From Poseidonocella sp. HB161398 (GTDB taxonomy: Bacteria; Pseudomonadota; Alphaproteobacteria; Rhodobacterales; Rhodobacteraceae), in assembly GCF_005870025.1 (NCBI RefSeq), contig NZ_VATA01000015.1:62001-126000 (forward strand): a stretch of 64,000 bases of DNA, read 5' to 3'. Below, one piece after another: positions 43,420 to 52,255 of the stretch. The notes beneath the pieces are model-generated. The model was not told where the DNA came from. It made no database searches and saw only the letters and a program-made list of their open reading frames with translations. Made by a program: the position numbers and the translations under genes. Every line of letters starts with the position of its first letter. The first letter of the stretch is position 1.

Positions 43420-43719
43420 GGAACGGAAATATCCTTAAGGCACCGGCTTGAAAAGATCGCAAGGCGATACGTCACGCCCCCGTCGCCGCAGGGCGGCGTT
43501 AACCGGTTGTTTCCAGTGGTGCGCCACCTTCTGCGGCGACGGGAACCGGTCAGCCGGATCCGGCCGGCCGCCTGCCACCGGCGCCCGCAGGGCGCGGGCC
43601 CGGCGGTCCGGCGGCGGCACGGCCCCGGCATGCACGGCAACGCGGCCCAGGCCGCACCAGGGAAACTTCACGGCTCGGGCCCATCACGGATACGGACCAC
43701 TGACACGGACAGTCGCGAC
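43420..43719. other. Intergenic gap between fbp and the BvgS-like kinase gene
   Basis: Three hundred bases hold the divergent promoter region. A small palindrome AACCGGTT (43500-43507) and GC-rich tracts are visible. I see no convincing promoter hexamers, RNA gene or open frame with coding character. Confidence 0.4.
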
Positions 43720-46700
43720 ATGACGCCCGCGCCGCAGGGCACGCCCGGATCCCGCTGCCGCCACGCCCTGGCCCGGGCCGCGGCGCTCTGCCTGGCGGTG
43801 GCCTGGATCGCGGGCTCCATGGCCGCACCCGCCCGCGCCGAGGACGCGCCCTCCCATCTGGTCGCGGGCTGCATTTCGGTGGCAAATCTGTGCAGCCACG
43901 TCCCCGGCGGCGGCTTCAAGGGCTTCGCCGCCGACCTGTCGCGCCGTCTGGCCGAGATGACCGCCTCGGAGCTGGAGTTCCGCACCGCGCTCTCCAGCCT
44001 CGCGATCGGCGCCCAGACCCGCGGCGAGACCCAGATCCTCGCCGCTGTCCCCGAGCTGGAGCAGCTCGGCCAGACCAGCATCGCCTCGGTGCCGGTGGCC
44101 AGCAACCAGGTGCGGCTCTTCGCCCTGCAGGAGCGGCTGGACGAGCTGGCCGCACGGCCGCTCGAGGGGCTCTCCATCGCCTATATCGAGGGCGGCACCG
44201 GCGCGAAATTCCCCGGGCTCTTCGCCGCCAACGAGGGCATCGCCACCCGCACGCCGGAGGAGCTGATCGCGTTCCTGCTGGGAAAGCGCGCGGATCTGGC
44301 GGTGATTTCCGAACGCGCGGTCTTTCCGACCTCGCGCGGCATGGGGGTCGACCACAGGATCGCGGTCTTCGGACCGCCGCTGGCGCGGGAGTCGCGCGTC
44401 GTCTACATCCATCGCAGCCGCGAGGCGCTGATCGGGCCGGTCAACAGCGCCATCGCCGAGATGGAGGCGACCGGCGAGCTCGCCGAGCTGCGCCGCCGCT
44501 GGCGCATCGATCCGCCCGCCCCCGAGCCGGCCGTGCTGCGCGTCGGCATCGCCCATTCGCCGCCCTACGGGATCATCGATCCCGAAAGCGGCGCGGTCTC
44601 GGGCTACGCGGCGGAGTTCTTCCGCGAGCTCGCCACCCGCGCGGGCCTCAGCTACAGCTTCGTGCCGATGTCGCTCGACGAGTATTTCGGCTTTCCCGAG
44701 AACGGGATGGCCGACATCCTGCCGGTCTATGTCGTCTCGGAGGCGGCGCAGGAGGCGATGGATTTCACCCTGCCGACCGAGCTGACGCAATTCGCCGCCT
44801 TCGTGCGCGCCGACGGGCCGCCCTATGCGACGCTCGGCGATCTCGACGGGCAGCCCGTGGCGATGCGCCGCGACACGATCGGCGTCGCCGCGCAGACCGG
44901 CGCCGGCGGGATGGTGCCGCTGGAGATCGACGACGACCGCGCGATGCTCGAGGCGCTGCTCTCGGGCCGGGCCGAGGCGCTGGTGGAGATGCCCGAAACC
45001 GTGCTGCGCGTGGCGGAGGAGACCGGGACCACGGGGCAGATCCGGCGGCTCGAGGCCCCGGCCTTCGAGCTGCGCAACGCTATCGCGCTGCGCTTCGGGC
45101 TCGGCGCGGTGCGCGAGAAGCTCAATGCCCAGCTGCCGGGCTTCGCGCTGTCCGACGAGTTCCAGCAGCTGCGCCGCGCCTATTTCGGCGCCCCGGTCTT
45201 CTGGACGCCCGAACGCCAGAGGCTGGCGGTGCTCGCGGCGCTGGCGGCGGCGGTGCTGCTCCTGCTTTTCGGCACGGTCACGGTGCTCAGCCTGCGCGCC
45301 AAGCGCCAGGCCGAGGCGCTGACCCGGCGCACGATCTCGGTCTCCTCGCGGCTGCAGGCGGTGATGGACTCGGTCCAGAGCGGCATTGTCGGGCTAGATG
45401 CGGCGCGCAACATCCTGCTTCTGAACCCGTCGGCGCGGCGCATGCTCGGCGCCTCGGCCGGGGCCCTGCCCTGCCCCTGGCCGCCCGATGTCGGCTTCCT
45501 CTCGCCCGAGGATCTGCGGCCCCTCGGCGGGCGCGAGGATCCGGTCGCCCGCGCCCTGGCGGGCGAGCGGCTCGGCGGGGTCACCCAGATGATGTCGCGC
45601 GACGGGGCGCAGGAGGACAGCCTCTATGTCCGCCTCGCCTCCGCGCCGATCGAGGTGCCCGACAGCGCGATCCGCACGGTGATGAGCATCGACGACATCT
45701 CCGAGCAGGAGCGCAACCGCCAGCAGCTGGAGCGCTCGGGCCGGCTCGATGCGCTCGGCCAGCTGACCGGCGGGGTGGCGCATGATTTCAACAACCTGCT
45801 GGCGACGATCGAATACGGCATCCAGCTTGCCGAGCAGGAGGCGGAGCCCGGGGCGCGCAGCGGCTACCTGGCGACCGCGCTGGCCTCGGTGCAGCGCGGC
45901 GCGGCGCTGACCAAGCGGCTGCTGGCCTTCGCGCGGCGCCAGCCGGGGCTGGCCGTGTCGCGGCCGGTGGAGGAGATCCTGCGCGATTTCGAGGCGCTCG
46001 CCCGGCCCTCGATCGAGGCGCGGGTGGCGCTGGATTTCGCCGCGGTGGCGCCCGGGCTCTGGGTCTACTGCGATGTCGCCCAGCTGGAGAACGCGCTTCT
46101 GAACCTGGTGCTGAACGCCCGCGACGCAGTGATCGAGAGCGGCAAGGGCGACCGCATCACCGTCGATGTCCGCGCGGTTTCGGATGCCGAGGCCAGCAGC
46201 CGCGCGGTCGATGGCAGCTTTCCCGCAGAGGCGCTGCGCGACCTGAACCGCCACGAGGCGCAGCGCGGCGACGCGATGCGGTTCCGCTTCGTGGAATTCT
46301 CGGTCACCGATAACGGGCCGGGCATGACCGAGGAGGTCAAGCGCCGCGCGCTCGATCCGTTCTTCACCACCAAGCCCACCCATGCCGGCACCGGGCTCGG
46401 CCTGTCGATGGTCTACGGCTTCATCCAGCAGTCGGGCGGCGCGCTGCGGATCTATTCCGAGCCGGGGCTGGGCACCACGGTGCGGGTGATGCTGCCGCGC
46501 GGCACGCCGGCGGGCACGCGCGAGGCCCCGGTCGAGCTGCCGCCGAGCCCGCCCGGCGCGGGCGAGCGGGTGCTCGTGGTCGAGGACGAGGAGGCGCTGC
46601 GGCAGATGACCGGCAACATGCTGCTGTCGCTGGGCTACAAGGTCGAGACCGCCGCAGATGGCAGCGCGGCGCTCGGCCTGCTGGAGGCGGGGCTGGTGCC

Positions 46701-46929
46701 CGACCTGTTGCTGACCGACATCGTCATGCCGGGCCCGCTCGACGGCTTCGCGCTGGCGCGCGCGGCGCGGCAGCTCATTCCCGCGCTGCCGGTGATCTAC
46801 ATGTCGGGCTATACCGGCATCTCGGCGGAGGAGATGGGCGAGGTGCGCGCGCCGCTCCTGCAGAAGCCCTGCCCGCCCTCGCAGCTTGCCGAAACGGTGC
46901 GCGGCGCCCTGTCCGGGGATCCCGGCTGA
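43720..46929 (+). CDS. BvgS-like hybrid histidine kinase with two periplasmic binding-protein domains
   Basis: A 1069-aa inner-membrane kinase. Signal/anchor about 15-45; tandem type 3 solute-binding (Venus flytrap) domains at about 50-265 and 272-490 (HSPPYGIIDPESG starts the second); membrane helix 501-524; PAS-like 540-660; HisKA with VAHDFNNLL (His688); HATPase with NLVLNARDAV and GTGLGLSMVYG; receiver about 945-1065 with Asp1000 and Lys in LLQKP. There is no HPt or output domain and no regulator gene alongside. The ATG at 43720 directly precedes the signal-anchor; a long open frame upstream is antisense to fbp. The ligand may be an amino acid. Confidence 0.85.
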   Translation: MTPAPQGTPGSRCRHALARAAALCLAVAWIAGSMAAPARAEDAPSHLVAGCISVANLCSHVPGGGFKGFAADLSRRLAEMTASELEFRTALSSLAIGAQTRGETQILAAVPELEQLGQTSIASVPVASNQVRLFALQERLDELAARPLEGLSIAYIEGGTGAKFPGLFAANEGIATRTPEELIAFLLGKRADLAVISERAVFPTSRGMGVDHRIAVFGPPLARESRVVYIHRSREALIGPVNSAIAEMEATGELAELRRRWRIDPPAPEPAVLRVGIAHSPPYGIIDPESGAVSGYAAEFFRELATRAGLSYSFVPMSLDEYFGFPENGMADILPVYVVSEAAQEAMDFTLPTELTQFAAFVRADGPPYATLGDLDGQPVAMRRDTIGVAAQTGAGGMVPLEIDDDRAMLEALLSGRAEALVEMPETVLRVAEETGTTGQIRRLEAPAFELRNAIALRFGLGAVREKLNAQLPGFALSDEFQQLRRAYFGAPVFWTPERQRLAVLAALAAAVLLLLFGTVTVLSLRAKRQAEALTRRTISVSSRLQAVMDSVQSGIVGLDAARNILLLNPSARRMLGASAGALPCPWPPDVGFLSPEDLRPLGGREDPVARALAGERLGGVTQMMSRDGAQEDSLYVRLASAPIEVPDSAIRTVMSIDDISEQERNRQQLERSGRLDALGQLTGGVAHDFNNLLATIEYGIQLAEQEAEPGARSGYLATALASVQRGAALTKRLLAFARRQPGLAVSRPVEEILRDFEALARPSIEARVALDFAAVAPGLWVYCDVAQLENALLNLVLNARDAVIESGKGDRITVDVRAVSDAEASSRAVDGSFPAEALRDLNRHEAQRGDAMRFRFVEFSVTDNGPGMTEEVKRRALDPFFTTKPTHAGTGLGLSMVYGFIQQSGGALRIYSEPGLGTTVRVMLPRGTPAGTREAPVELPPSPPGAGERVLVVEDEEALRQMTGNMLLSLGYKVETAADGSAALGLLEAGLVPDLLLTDIVMPGPLDGFALARAARQLIPALPVIYMSGYTGISAEEMGEVRAPLLQKPCPPSQLAETVRGALSGDPG

Positions 46930-46937
46930 GGCGGGAG

Positions 46938-46958
46938 GCGCCGGATCAAGTCCGGCGC
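46938..46958 (+). terminator. Hairpin downstream of the BvgS-like kinase gene
   Basis: A perfect 8-bp stem GCGCCGGA / TCCGGCGC with a TCAAG loop starts 9 bases after the stop codon. No T-run follows, so it is at best a Rho-assisted or RNA-stabilising element. It separates the kinase gene from the LodA-like operon. Confidence 0.45.
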
Positions 46959-47103
46959 GGCCCTGGCCCGGACCGGGCGCCGCGCGCCTGATCCGCGCCC
47001 CGACGCCGCAGACCGGCTCTCTGCGCGAAATAGCGTTTCGTTAACTAGGACACCACTGCTACGGTCCGGCCATTCTCTGACGTGACATGCTTGGCAGACC
47101 GAC

Positions 47104-48633
47104 ATGACCAGATTTCGCAAGAAGGTGCTGCGCGCCTCGCCCTGGACCGAATACGCGCGCACCGAGACCGGGCTCCTGTCCTATTCGGCGGAAGCCCTCG
47201 CCGCGCTCGAGGCCCGCCTGGCGGGCGATGTCCAGCAGCCGGGCTATCCGGGCTACAATGACGACCGCATGGTCTTCATGCACACCTACCAGCCCTATCC
47301 GCAGCTGATCATCCACTGTGCCTGCGAGACCGACGTGATCGCCGCGCTCGACTTCGCCAAGGCGCAGAAGCTGAAGGTGGCGGCGCGCTCGGGCGGGCAT
47401 TCGACGGCGGGCTATTCCTCGAACGACCAGATCGTCGTCGATACCAGCCGGATCGACCATGTGCTGGTCGATCCGGTGCACCGCACCGCGCGGGTCGGCG
47501 CCGGGACGATCTTCCACAAGCTCAACCGCGTGCTCGACCATTACGGGCTTCATGTCCCCGGCGGCGGCTGCGAGACGGTGGCGGTCGCGGGCTACATGCA
47601 GGGCGGCGGCTACGGCTTCACCTCGCGGCTCTTCGGGATGAACTGCGACAATGTCCTGTCGGTGCGCATGGTCACGCCGGACGGCCAGATCCGCCGCTGC
47701 AACCCGGAGGAGAATGCCGATCTCTACTGGGCGGTGCGCGGCGGCACCGGCAACCAGTTCGGCGTGCTGACCGAGATCGAGTACCGGCTGGTGCCGCTTG
47801 GCGATGTCTGGGCCTTCGGGCTGCGCTTTCCGCTGGAGACCGAGGCAGACCGGGCCCGCGCGGCGCGGATCATGGCGCAGCTGCAGGCCGACTATGCCGT
47901 CACCGGCCCGGCGAAGATGGGCCACCAGGCGATCCTGATGTACCTGCCGACCGCGGCGGAGCCCGAGGGGCAGATCGCGGGCCTGTTCCTGCGCGGCCTC
48001 TATGACGGGACGGAGGCGGAATGCGCCGCGGCGCTCGGCCCGATCCTTGAGCATGTCACCGACCGCGAGACCCAGGTCGAGATCTGGCGCGCCGGACGCT
48101 ATCTGGACGTCAACGAGGCGCTGCTCGAGACCGCCGATCCTCCGGGCCAGGAGATGCCCAATGTCTCGATGAACACCAAGCCCCTGGTCGACGGCCGGAT
48201 CATCGCCGAGACCCATCCGGCGGAGCGCTGGCGCGAAGTGATCGACCATTTCCTGAAGGCGCCGGATCTGACCTGTTTTATCACCGCGGAATTCTACGGC
48301 GGCGCCATCAACGAGCCCCTGCCGGACGCGATGGCCTACCAGCACCGCGATGCCAGCCTCGACCTCTTCTCCTGGGCGTTCTGGACCTTCGACACCCACC
48401 GCCAGGCCAGCACCGACTGGCTCGACGGCTTCGGACGGATCGCCGGGGCGATGGGCAACGGCCACCGCTACCAGAACTATCCGCGCCGCGGCAATCCGGG
48501 CTTTCTGCGCCAGTATTTCGGCGCCAACCTCGACCGGCTGGTCGAGGCCAAGCGGCGGCACGATCCGGAGAACCTTTTCGAATACGAGCAGAGCATCCCG
48601 CGGGAGATGCCCGAAAGCGAGGGCACGGCATGA
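47104..48633 (+). CDS. Berberine-bridge-type oxidase with bicovalent FAD
   Basis: A 509-aa flavoprotein oxidase. The FAD-binding PP-loop RSGGHSTAGYSSND carries His99 and the later GGGCETVAVAGYMQGGGYG carries Cys156, the two residues that attach FAD covalently (8-alpha-histidyl and 6-S-cysteinyl) in this family. A C-terminal BBE segment (YQNYPRRGNPGFLRQYFG...NLDRLVEAKRRHDPENLF) is present. No signal peptide or Tat motif is seen. Family members oxidise sugars, alkaloids or peptide side chains and make H2O2. It is the first gene of the LodA-like operon and overlaps the next by ATGA, so it may supply or process the substrate. Confidence 0.85.
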   Translation: MTRFRKKVLRASPWTEYARTETGLLSYSAEALAALEARLAGDVQQPGYPGYNDDRMVFMHTYQPYPQLIIHCACETDVIAALDFAKAQKLKVAARSGGHSTAGYSSNDQIVVDTSRIDHVLVDPVHRTARVGAGTIFHKLNRVLDHYGLHVPGGGCETVAVAGYMQGGGYGFTSRLFGMNCDNVLSVRMVTPDGQIRRCNPEENADLYWAVRGGTGNQFGVLTEIEYRLVPLGDVWAFGLRFPLETEADRARAARIMAQLQADYAVTGPAKMGHQAILMYLPTAAEPEGQIAGLFLRGLYDGTEAECAAALGPILEHVTDRETQVEIWRAGRYLDVNEALLETADPPGQEMPNVSMNTKPLVDGRIIAETHPAERWREVIDHFLKAPDLTCFITAEFYGGAINEPLPDAMAYQHRDASLDLFSWAFWTFDTHRQASTDWLDGFGRIAGAMGNGHRYQNYPRRGNPGFLRQYFGANLDRLVEAKRRHDPENLFEYEQSIPREMPESEGTA

Positions 48634-50408
48634 GCGGGACAGTGGCAGAAACGGGGCGGATCATCGGCATCTTCTTCGATCCGCCGATGGCGATCGCGCG
48701 GGTCGGCGCCTCGCCCGAGCCGATGGAGGCCTATCGCTGGAAGGTCGACGAGAACCCGCATCGCGGCGTGCAGACCAGGATCGAGCCCGCCCCGACGCTG
48801 GTTCCGGTGCCCGCGAGCCCGGCGGGCGAGCCGCCCTTCCGGCTGAAGGTGGAGATGCCCGAGCGGATCGTCTTCAAGGACGGCAAGGAGCGGGTGAAGC
48901 CGGTCGCGCCATTCTTCGAGCTCTGGGCACGGGTGCAGGCGCGCTCGGGCAAGGTCACGGCCGAGCCGGTGACCCCGGCGCTGCTGGCGCGCTTCGGCAC
49001 GCGGATCCACGACCTGCAATTTATCGTCACCGCCGCCAACCGCAAGGCGCAGGCCCGCACCAAGCGCGCCGCCGATGCCGCCATCGCCCGCGTGGTCTTC
49101 CGCGCCGACAGCTACGCGCGCCACATGCTCGACGCGGTCAGCCCGCATACCGAGGGCGAGGTGCAGCTGGTGCGCCCCGACGCGCCGCTGCCGCTGGGCC
49201 ATGTCCAGACCTTCCTGACCGAGCCGCCCGAGCCCGGCGACCGCTACCGGCTGGACCAGGTGCGGCTGCGCTTCACGCCCGGCAAGGGCGACAGCTTCGG
49301 CCCGCCCGAGGCCTCCGAGGCGGTCGCCTCGCCGCTGGCGCCCGGGGATTTCGTGCCCCATGTCACCGAATACGGCCGGATCCACCGCATGACCCGGCCC
49401 GAGAACCGCATCCTGTCGAGCGGCTCGCCCTGGCTCGGCTACAGCTTCGGCGCCGACACCTCGCCGAAATGGCCGACGCCGATGGACAGCTATGACGGCG
49501 CGCGGATCGATCCGGGGCGCAGCTGGGGGCTGATCGACGACACTTGCGACCTGGTGATCGAGGCGCGGATCGCGGTGGCGGGCCATCTGCTGTCCACCCA
49601 TGCCCGCGCCTTTGCCGGGCCGCCGGATTTCGCTCCCGACCGCCGCCCGATGTACTCGATCCGCGACGAGCTGGAGGACCGCGAGCTGCCGCCCGCGCCG
49701 GTCGACCTAGAGACCACGCCGAACGAGATCCTCGACCTCTTCCGCCGGGTCTTCGAGACCGCGAGCCTGGTCAATCTGGACCAGCGGCGGGACTGGGCGC
49801 TGTCGGGCAATGCCTGGATGCACGGCGCGCGCAACAAGAACGACCCGAACTGGGACGAAGGCATCAGCCCGCGGCTGGGCCCGGCCTCGATGCGCCGCGC
49901 GGATGCGCCCTATGCCGACCTGACGCCCGACTACACCCCCGGCCAGGGCGAGACCCTGGCCCCGGCCTCGGGCGCCTCCGAGCGGCTGCCCTACACGACC
50001 GTGGTCCAGCAGGTCCATGCCCGCATGGCCGACAGCCCGGTGCTGCGCGCCTATCTGGCGCGGCGGCCCGACCGGGTGCGCGACCTGGTGCGCCCGCCCT
50101 TCGGCTGGGTCTCGGAACTGCCCGCGCGGGTCGGCGTGACGCCGCCCGCCGAGGTGCCGGTCGGCCGCCACCATGCCGAGGGCCACGCGCCTGCGCCGCG
50201 GGGCGCGCCCTTGCGCTTCCGCGATCCGCGCACCCTGCCCGACACCTCCTACGACATGCGCATGCCGCCCTTCATGCGCCATTCGATGGGCGTGCCACTG
50301 TCGGTCACGCGGCGGCAATACGACCTGCTGATGGCCTATCTCGACAAGCTCGAAAGCGATCCCGCCTGGCGCGCAGAGCCCGGCACAGACGAAGGAGGCG
50401 CGGCATGA
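48630..50408 (+). CDS. LodA-like oxidase, N-terminal half as a separate subunit
   Basis: A 592-aa protein. Three stretches resemble the N-terminal part of LodA/GoxA, the quinone-cofactor amino acid oxidases: MAIARVGASPEP near 20-31 (LodA starts IGVARLGN), LQFIVTAANRKAQ near 130 (LodA VHLANKKA), and a run SSGSPWLGYS...DDTCD...AGPPDFAP between about 255 and 335 (LodA VLGGYGF...DDISDG...GSPDFAP). The C-terminal 200 residues hold no motif I know. There is only one Cys and no signal peptide. Stop overlaps the next gene (ATGA). I infer that it pairs with the next product to rebuild a LodA-like fold; resemblance was judged by eye. Confidence 0.6.
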   Translation: MSGTVAETGRIIGIFFDPPMAIARVGASPEPMEAYRWKVDENPHRGVQTRIEPAPTLVPVPASPAGEPPFRLKVEMPERIVFKDGKERVKPVAPFFELWARVQARSGKVTAEPVTPALLARFGTRIHDLQFIVTAANRKAQARTKRAADAAIARVVFRADSYARHMLDAVSPHTEGEVQLVRPDAPLPLGHVQTFLTEPPEPGDRYRLDQVRLRFTPGKGDSFGPPEASEAVASPLAPGDFVPHVTEYGRIHRMTRPENRILSSGSPWLGYSFGADTSPKWPTPMDSYDGARIDPGRSWGLIDDTCDLVIEARIAVAGHLLSTHARAFAGPPDFAPDRRPMYSIRDELEDRELPPAPVDLETTPNEILDLFRRVFETASLVNLDQRRDWALSGNAWMHGARNKNDPNWDEGISPRLGPASMRRADAPYADLTPDYTPGQGETLAPASGASERLPYTTVVQQVHARMADSPVLRAYLARRPDRVRDLVRPPFGWVSELPARVGVTPPAEVPVGRHHAEGHAPAPRGAPLRFRDPRTLPDTSYDMRMPPFMRHSMGVPLSVTRRQYDLLMAYLDKLESDPAWRAEPGTDEGGAA

Positions 50409-52255
50409 CCGGGACGCCCGACCGCAAGATCCGCCCGCTGAACCTCTCGGCCCGGGCCGCCGGGCCCGAGATGCCCGCCTATCCCGAGCCGGTGCTGGGC
50501 AACCCCGCCGCCACGCTGATGGATTCGGGCGTCGGCAACTGCTTTCCGGGGCTGGAATTCGACCTGCGCCAGCTCGACGTGCGCTTCTTCCCCGGGCTCG
50601 TCTTCTCCTTTCCGGGCGTGACCCCGGCGGGACCCGACGGCACCCAGGGCGCGCAGCTCGTCTATGCCGACACGACCGGCGATCCGGTCTTCGCCGAGGA
50701 CTATCCCTGGGTGGCCGACCTGGCGCTGGCGCTCGGCGGCCCGGCGGGCGACGCGCTCTCGGACGGGCAGTGGTACCTGCATGCGGTCGAGCAGAAGGGC
50801 CGCCGGATCGAGCTCTACGACATTTCGGTCTGGCAGAACGCGCTGCTCTACACCCCCTACGAGGGCGAGATCGCCTGGTGGATCATCCGCCTGATCGAGC
50901 GCGACCCCGACCCGGCGCTGGCCGACCTGACGATCGAGCTGACGCAGCGCGATGCCCAGGGCCAGCCGACCGGCCAGCCGGTGACGCTGCGCGGCAAGCG
51001 CCGCGCCTATCTCGACGACGAGGGCATGATCTCGGGCGTCTACCATCCCGGCGAGCTTACCGCCTCGATGTGCAGCCCCTGGACGCATGACTTCCGCGAC
51101 TGCGCCTGCCAGTACTGGGCCTCGAACCATCCCGACGTGGTGCTGGGCGAGATGGACGACCCCAATGACGCGGGCAGCCTGCAGGCCGGGCAGGAACCCG
51201 CGCCGGGCGATCCGCTGCAGCCCGCCAGCTTCCTCGACTGGATGCGCCGCCGCACCGATCCGGCGCGCGACGTCCAGGCCCAGACGACGATCGACGGCGC
51301 GCGGCCCTTCCGCTACGACCCCTACGAGATCAACCTGCGCTGGCAGGAGCTCGATTTCGTCCTGCAGGGCCAGGAGGCGAAGGCGACGCCCGCGGGCGGC
51401 ACCCTGCCCGATCGCAAGCCGCCGGAGACGCCGCAGCAGGTCTATGACGACCTGCGGCTGAACCTCGCGCCGCTCGAATACATCCTGGCGCTGCGCTATC
51501 TCTACGCCACCTTCTCGATCCGCGCCCCCGAAGAGGTCACCCCGCAGGAAGAGCGCGCCTGGCCCGGCCTCGCCGCCGATCTGAGGGCGGCGCGGCAGAT
51601 CCTGCTCTCGGTGGCGATCAGCGAGATGACCCATCTGCGCTGGGTGAACCAGATGCTCTGGTCGCTCTCCGCAGCACTGCCAGGCGAGCTGCCCGGCTAC
51701 CGCCCGGCGGTGGGCCCGGCGACCGACTGCGTCGATCCCCAGCACAGCCTGGCGCTCGAGCGCGCCCTGCCGGAGGTGATCGCCGAATTCGTCGCGCTGG
51801 AGCGTCCGGGCGGCGAGATCGACCGCGAATACGAGGATCTGGTCACCCATCTGCGCGGCAACCCCGCCTATCCGGCGGGGCTCTTCCAGCTTGCGGTGCG
51901 CATCGACAGCGACGGGCTGGCGCATTACCACAAGTTCCGCGACATCGCCCGCATCCTCGCCCCCTACGAGGCGCAGTCCGGCCTCTACCTGCGCACCCTG
52001 ACCGAGGCGCCGCCCGATGCGCCGGGCATGCCGCAGGCGCTCGACCTCCTCGATGCCGCCGTGGCCGACCTGCGCGAGGGCTACCGCGCCGAGGCCGCCA
52101 GCGCCGGGAGCAATGCCGAGCGCTCCATCGCCGAGGCGCGGATCATCGCCGCGCGCGACCGGATGCACGCGCTCTGGGAGACCGGCGAGGCGCTCGCCCG
52201 CGACGGTCTCGGCATCCCGTTCTTCGCCCGGCTCCCGGGCCGCGCCCATGGCTGA
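50405..52255 (+). CDS. LodA-like cofactor-bearing subunit fused to a VioB-like ferritin-like domain
   Basis: A 616-aa protein. MDSGVGNCFPGLEF (39-52) resembles LodA SIGNCVGLPMCPGIEM. HPGELTASMCSPWTHDFRDC (214-233) resembles PGDLTKRMACPWQADFFNC, where LodA has its cofactor Cys. YWASNHPDVVLGE (237-249) resembles YWWPPQSPWDVLTGE with the quinone Trp. Thus Cys233 (or Cys235) and Trp238 could form a CTQ-like cofactor. Residues about 345-520 resemble the VioB ferritin-like domain: LEYILALRYLYATFSI (Glu358), SEMTHLRWVNQML (Glu407, His410), FVALERP and GLAHYHKF. No heme CxxCH motif. Overlaps flank both ends (4 and 8 nt). Enzyme activity is inferred. Confidence 0.6.
   Translation: MTGTPDRKIRPLNLSARAAGPEMPAYPEPVLGNPAATLMDSGVGNCFPGLEFDLRQLDVRFFPGLVFSFPGVTPAGPDGTQGAQLVYADTTGDPVFAEDYPWVADLALALGGPAGDALSDGQWYLHAVEQKGRRIELYDISVWQNALLYTPYEGEIAWWIIRLIERDPDPALADLTIELTQRDAQGQPTGQPVTLRGKRRAYLDDEGMISGVYHPGELTASMCSPWTHDFRDCACQYWASNHPDVVLGEMDDPNDAGSLQAGQEPAPGDPLQPASFLDWMRRRTDPARDVQAQTTIDGARPFRYDPYEINLRWQELDFVLQGQEAKATPAGGTLPDRKPPETPQQVYDDLRLNLAPLEYILALRYLYATFSIRAPEEVTPQEERAWPGLAADLRAARQILLSVAISEMTHLRWVNQMLWSLSAALPGELPGYRPAVGPATDCVDPQHSLALERALPEVIAEFVALERPGGEIDREYEDLVTHLRGNPAYPAGLFQLAVRIDSDGLAHYHKFRDIARILAPYEAQSGLYLRTLTEAPPDAPGMPQALDLLDAAVADLREGYRAEAASAGSNAERSIAEARIIAARDRMHALWETGEALARDGLGIPFFARLPGRAHG

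Noticed and set aside
42658-43719. 354-codon upstream extension of the BvgS-like kinase frame
   Set aside because: It runs antisense through fbp and has no domain. The signal-anchor directly after ATG 43720 marks the real N-terminus.
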